This document shows, one piece after another, positions 60,924 to 64,000 of a DNA stretch of 64,000 nucleotides; positions within the stretch are counted from its first letter, which is position 1, and the number at the start of each line of letters is the position of its first letter. Origin of the DNA: Cylindrobasidium torrendii FP15055 ss-10 (Eukaryota; Basidiomycota; Agaricomycetes; Agaricales; Physalacriaceae). Below the pieces are notes generated by a model, which saw only the letters and a program-made list of their open reading frames with translations, was not told where the DNA came from and ran no database searches. The translations under genes were made by a program, and so were the position numbers. Location: contig KN880431.1 in NCBI GenBank assembly GCA_000934385.1, positions 1 through 64,000 of the forward strand, in the 5' to 3' direction.

Positions 60924-63125
60924 GATGCTGGAAAATAAACGGAATGGGAGAAGTAAAGGCCAGTCTGTGCAGGAAAGCAGGTCTTTATACCAGCGGCGAT
61001 TAGCAAATGAGAAGACGACGGTGACGGAGCAAGACAAAGAAGGACCTCCGGCATGCTATTGTCGACATGCTGGGACGCGGTCAAGATTGAAACGTTCCGG
61101 AGCCCTGATGGTACAAAGAAACGGTCCGAAATGGTACGAGTGCCCCATTTTGACCGTCACAGTGGAAAGGCCGGCCGCTGCTTGTGCAAGCCCGAACTGT
61201 AGAAATCGCCGACAGCTAAAGTTGTGTGCCGCATCTCCGCAAGTAAGATTCTGGAGCGTTGGATCGATCCTGAGCCATACCGCTCAATGCGACAAGGTAC
61301 TATACCTCTGGGGCGTGGCAAGCCGCACGATGTGTCCACAGGATATTGCGCTAGTGTGTATGTACTACTATGTACACACAGTGGACCCGTAGTATGCACG
61401 GCTTGCGACCAAATCACTCCGCTTCAATGAGTTGTTCGGCCCAAACGGTTTTTACGTACAAGGACAGTCAGGCCCACCTCCGAACCGTGAAAACCACAAG
61501 CGACTATGCTTGGTCCATTCTTGCTTTCAATGCGTGTGGTGTGCAGAAATAGTGGCCCGAGACCCTGCGCCGCCTTCTCTGAAAGCGCAAAGCCAACTTC
61601 TGGTAGAATACGATGCATGCTGAAGCGTGCGCCCGAATGAATCTTTGATTTGTAAATACTTGCTATTATGGGTGAACTGATTCCTGATGATCGAGACGGT
61701 ACATTGTGAGTACTTGCTGCCATGTCCCGTGTGTCCTATTACGAGTATCGCACGAGTCTGCAGCTTCCTTCAGGGCTACAAAAGAATGTAATTCTATTTT
61801 CCAGCACAATGTATGAGCAAAATTAGCGCCCTATTCTCTGACCATCTTAGGACTCCGACAACACACCTTTCTCGAACTCAGCTGGAGCCGCCCGTTTGGG
61901 GCTCGGTTCAGAGTAACACACCAACCTCGAATCTGAGAGACAACTGTCGACGCAAAATACAAGATATACCTCCACATACCTCCCTTTTGTTACGGACCAA
62001 ATCAGTTGACAATTCCCCAGACCCAAGCACTACTTTCACACGGGGTCGAAAGATGTTGTTTTTGGATATTCGTCTCGATGTTCTCGAGCGCGCACTTAGT
62101 CAAAGGGAGATGTTTCTCTTCATTCTGAACAGGAACGAACTGCTGGCGCGGGAGAAGACCAACCAATACGAACTTGGACTCGGAGGTTAACGTAATGGCC
62201 TGAACCTGGTGCCACTCGATCTGAACTCTCTCCGCCAGCATATCATTAATTCTGAAGAAGCTATTGCGAGCTCCTAACACTCATCAAGAATACACGCAAG
62301 CGGCTTCGACTGACCTATCGAGAGACTGCGCCCCCGACTCTTCGATAAAAGTTAGCTTCATGATTCACCGTGAGCCTTCACATCAGGAGAGTTTTCGTTG
62401 AAAATAGTATTTACAAGAAGCTAGCAAGTACGGAAAGCGCTCAAATGTGATAGAGAAGAGGAGGGACATGTGTACATGTGTGATTAATATCCGGCGAGGT
62501 GTCAAACAACGGTATTACCTGTTACACAGTAAGAAGAACTGGGGCACTCGATGGATGCTTAGTACCGAGGCCCAAGTGAGAGGCCTCGGCGTCGAGCTAG
62601 TACTGCATTGTTCCTCTGATACGACTTACCACTGGTCACACACTACGCATAGGATGATGTAGCGTACAATTCTAGGTGTAATGGTACAGTCCTCCACTTC
62701 AGTTTTATTTCAGAATCAAGGGCCACAAAGTTTTCAATACGAGGGAGGTCCTTGTAAGGACACCCCGCGTGGAAGCCGTAAATGGGAGACGGCATTGGTG
62801 TACTAACTTGCATAAGCACAGAATGATACTACATAGCGTAGTTGAAGGTTTTCTAGGAGAAGCCACAGCCTTATCAGGAAGCCGAAATCAATAAGGGGGA
62901 GGCTTTTCCCTAGGATGCGCTATCCTAACGGCGAGTGGCACACCGATCAGCCTTTTTCAATGATTTCCATTGCCTGCAGGTAACAAGAGACCAATGCCAC
63001 GCAGAAAAAGATCTGATGTAAAAAATGCTTTGGTTGTGCATGGCTACCGCCCAAAGTCTAGATTATAAGTGACTATCTACATATCTTGATGACTGCATAA
63101 ATACCCAGCGCACGGTCTCGCGAGC
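60924..63125. other. Long intergenic stretch without a convincing gene
   Basis: About 2.2 kb. Frames at 61424-61723 (minus, ATG-led, 99 codons), 61813-62190 (plus) and 62002-62280 (minus) show no recognised motif or splice context. No tRNA or repeat was noticed. Confidence 0.4.
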
Positions 63126-64000
63126 TCACGCTGCACTTGGTGACATCTGAGTTTGGCTGAACACCTTCAACCATCCATCCCCCATATCCTTCTTCAACGC
63201 CTCGACCTTCCGCCTGTAAGCCTCAGCACTGTCCATCGTCTCATCCACCGCTCCATCATTCGAGCTGGTGGGCGGCTCATACACCGACGATGATACCCTT
63301 GCTCTTCTCGCCCCAGCTCTTCCAGTCAACGTCTGTGGTCTCCGCATTGATCTCGCGAACGTGGAAGCCGACGGCGGTGTCGACGATAACATCTCCTGCG
63401 CGGGTGTATACTCCGTTTGATATCGGCTGTGCCTCGATGTTCGCGCTTTCGACGGCGCCACCACTTCCGGTGCAGGTCCCTCTGGCACAGGCTCCGGAGG
63501 GGAGACCAAGTCCTCAAACCGACCCCATTCCTTCTGAGCAGACAGAGGACTGTTGTCCCTAGGCGTTGGCAATGTCGGCTTTGGCCTAGCCTTCCTACTG
63601 ACCCGCGATTCGTCCGATTTCATCCTCTGATGACCATGACCTTGGCTGCTCCCGTCGCTATGCTCTTGGTCTCCGTCCAAATCAACTATGCGCTTCACCT
63701 TCTTCTTCCGGGGCTTCGCTGCAAGTCCGATAGGTACGAGGTTCGGCGACGTGGCAGAGGACGACGACGGCGACGCTTGGTTGCGAGCGTGATGTTCATG
63801 GGCATGACCGACCGCAACGGTAGGTGGGGAATAGGCCACAGAGACTGGCCGAGAGGATGACATCTGAGCAGCTGGTGCAACGGTGAGCCCGCGCTTCTCG
63901 TAATATGATGGCGCGGCGCCATCGAGGGAGATGCTTTTGCCCTCCTTCCAGAATAAGTCGAAACAGGGTGCTCGATAGTTGTCGTCGTCTGTGAAAGGGT
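63126..64000 (-). CDS. Unknown protein, 5' part beyond the window edge
   Basis: The minus-strand frame is open from the right edge (reading PFTDDDNYRAPCFDLFWKEG) to a stop at 63126, so at least 290 C-terminal residues are present and the start lies outside. An ATG at 63863 sits inside the frame and is probably internal. The visible part is low-complexity Ser/Pro/Arg/Lys-rich with basic patches (KPRKKKVKRIVDLD, SRVSRKARPKP). It ends with a compact helical motif, EAYRRKVEALKKDMGDGWLK, likely the conserved C-terminus. Family not recognised. Confidence 0.6.
   Translation of the reverse strand, partial: PFTDDDNYRAPCFDLFWKEGKSISLDGAAPSYYEKRGLTVAPAAQMSSSRPVSVAYSPPTVAVGHAHEHHARNQASPSSSSATSPNLVPIGLAAKPRKKKVKRIVDLDGDQEHSDGSSQGHGHQRMKSDESRVSRKARPKPTLPTPRDNSPLSAQKEWGRFEDLVSPPEPVPEGPAPEVVAPSKARTSRHSRYQTEYTPAQEMLSSTPPSASTFARSMRRPQTLTGRAGARRARVSSSVYEPPTSSNDGAVDETMDSAEAYRRKVEALKKDMGDGWLKVFSQTQMSPSAA

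Noticed and set aside
61813..62280. Overlapping open frames on both strands
   Set aside because: Neither has a recognised family, a supported start or splice signals.

Overview
The window looks like core chromosome of a filamentous basidiomycete, most likely an Agaricomycete. Almost every recognisable gene is a conserved eukaryotic single-copy gene cut by introns of about 45-60 bp with GTRNGT donors, CTNA-type branch points and YAG acceptors. Genes are densely packed on both strands. A clampless1-like gene and a dynein heavy chain gene that encodes only the tail both point to Agaricomycetes. No bacterial, viral, CRISPR or rRNA features were seen.

Layout. 1-0.5 kb: a small inverted-repeat transposon. 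0.85-6.9 kb: three ribosomal protein genes (eS6, uS15, uS13), a SAP-domain RNP protein and the CCAAT-factor subunit HAP2. 7.2-13.3 kb: an acidic unknown protein, the SAGA subunit SPT20, the eEF2 chaperone HGH1 and a nucleotidyltransferase-like protein. 14.5-25.6 kb: prolyl-tRNA synthetase, an MSB1-type polarity protein, an unknown nuclear-looking protein and the exocytic Rab SEC4. 26.0-37.2 kb: a CLASP-type microtubule protein, the dynein tail gene, a clp1-like gene and a PP2C phosphatase. 38.7-42.1 kb: an Ala/Pro/Glu-rich protein, an F-box-like remnant and an unknown basic protein. 42.4-48.5 kb: alanyl-tRNA synthetase with a mitochondrial presequence start, mitochondrial bL34 and the rRNA methyltransferase EMG1/NEP1. 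49-58.3 kb: an aldo/keto reductase, an RS/RGG protein, mitochondrial malate dehydrogenase, a polyol dehydrogenase and a Pex30-type peroxin. 58.6-64 kb: a second small transposon (hAT type), tRNA-His(GTG), a heptad-repeat coiled-coil protein and an incomplete gene at the right edge.

How the genes relate. Translation dominates: three ribosomal proteins, two tRNA synthetases, a mitochondrial ribosomal protein, NEP1, HGH1 and a tRNA. A second theme is the cytoskeleton, polarity and nuclear migration (MSB1, SEC4, CLASP, dynein tail, clp1-like). Several pairs are head-to-head with very short spacers: eS6/uS15 242 bp, SAP/HAP2 120 bp, SPT20/HGH1 103 bp, AlaRS/bL34m 77 bp, RS protein/MDH 324 bp. Promoters are therefore probably shared.

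I see no clearly novel multi-gene system. The most notable items are the split dynein heavy chain, the dual-start AlaRS facing a mitochondrial ribosomal gene, two intact non-autonomous DNA transposons with target duplications, a 6-nt microexon in MDH, and a protein built on seven tandem Asn/His-rich heptads. Exon junctions were read by eye. For most genes the summed exon lengths keep frame, but individual junctions may be off by a base or two.
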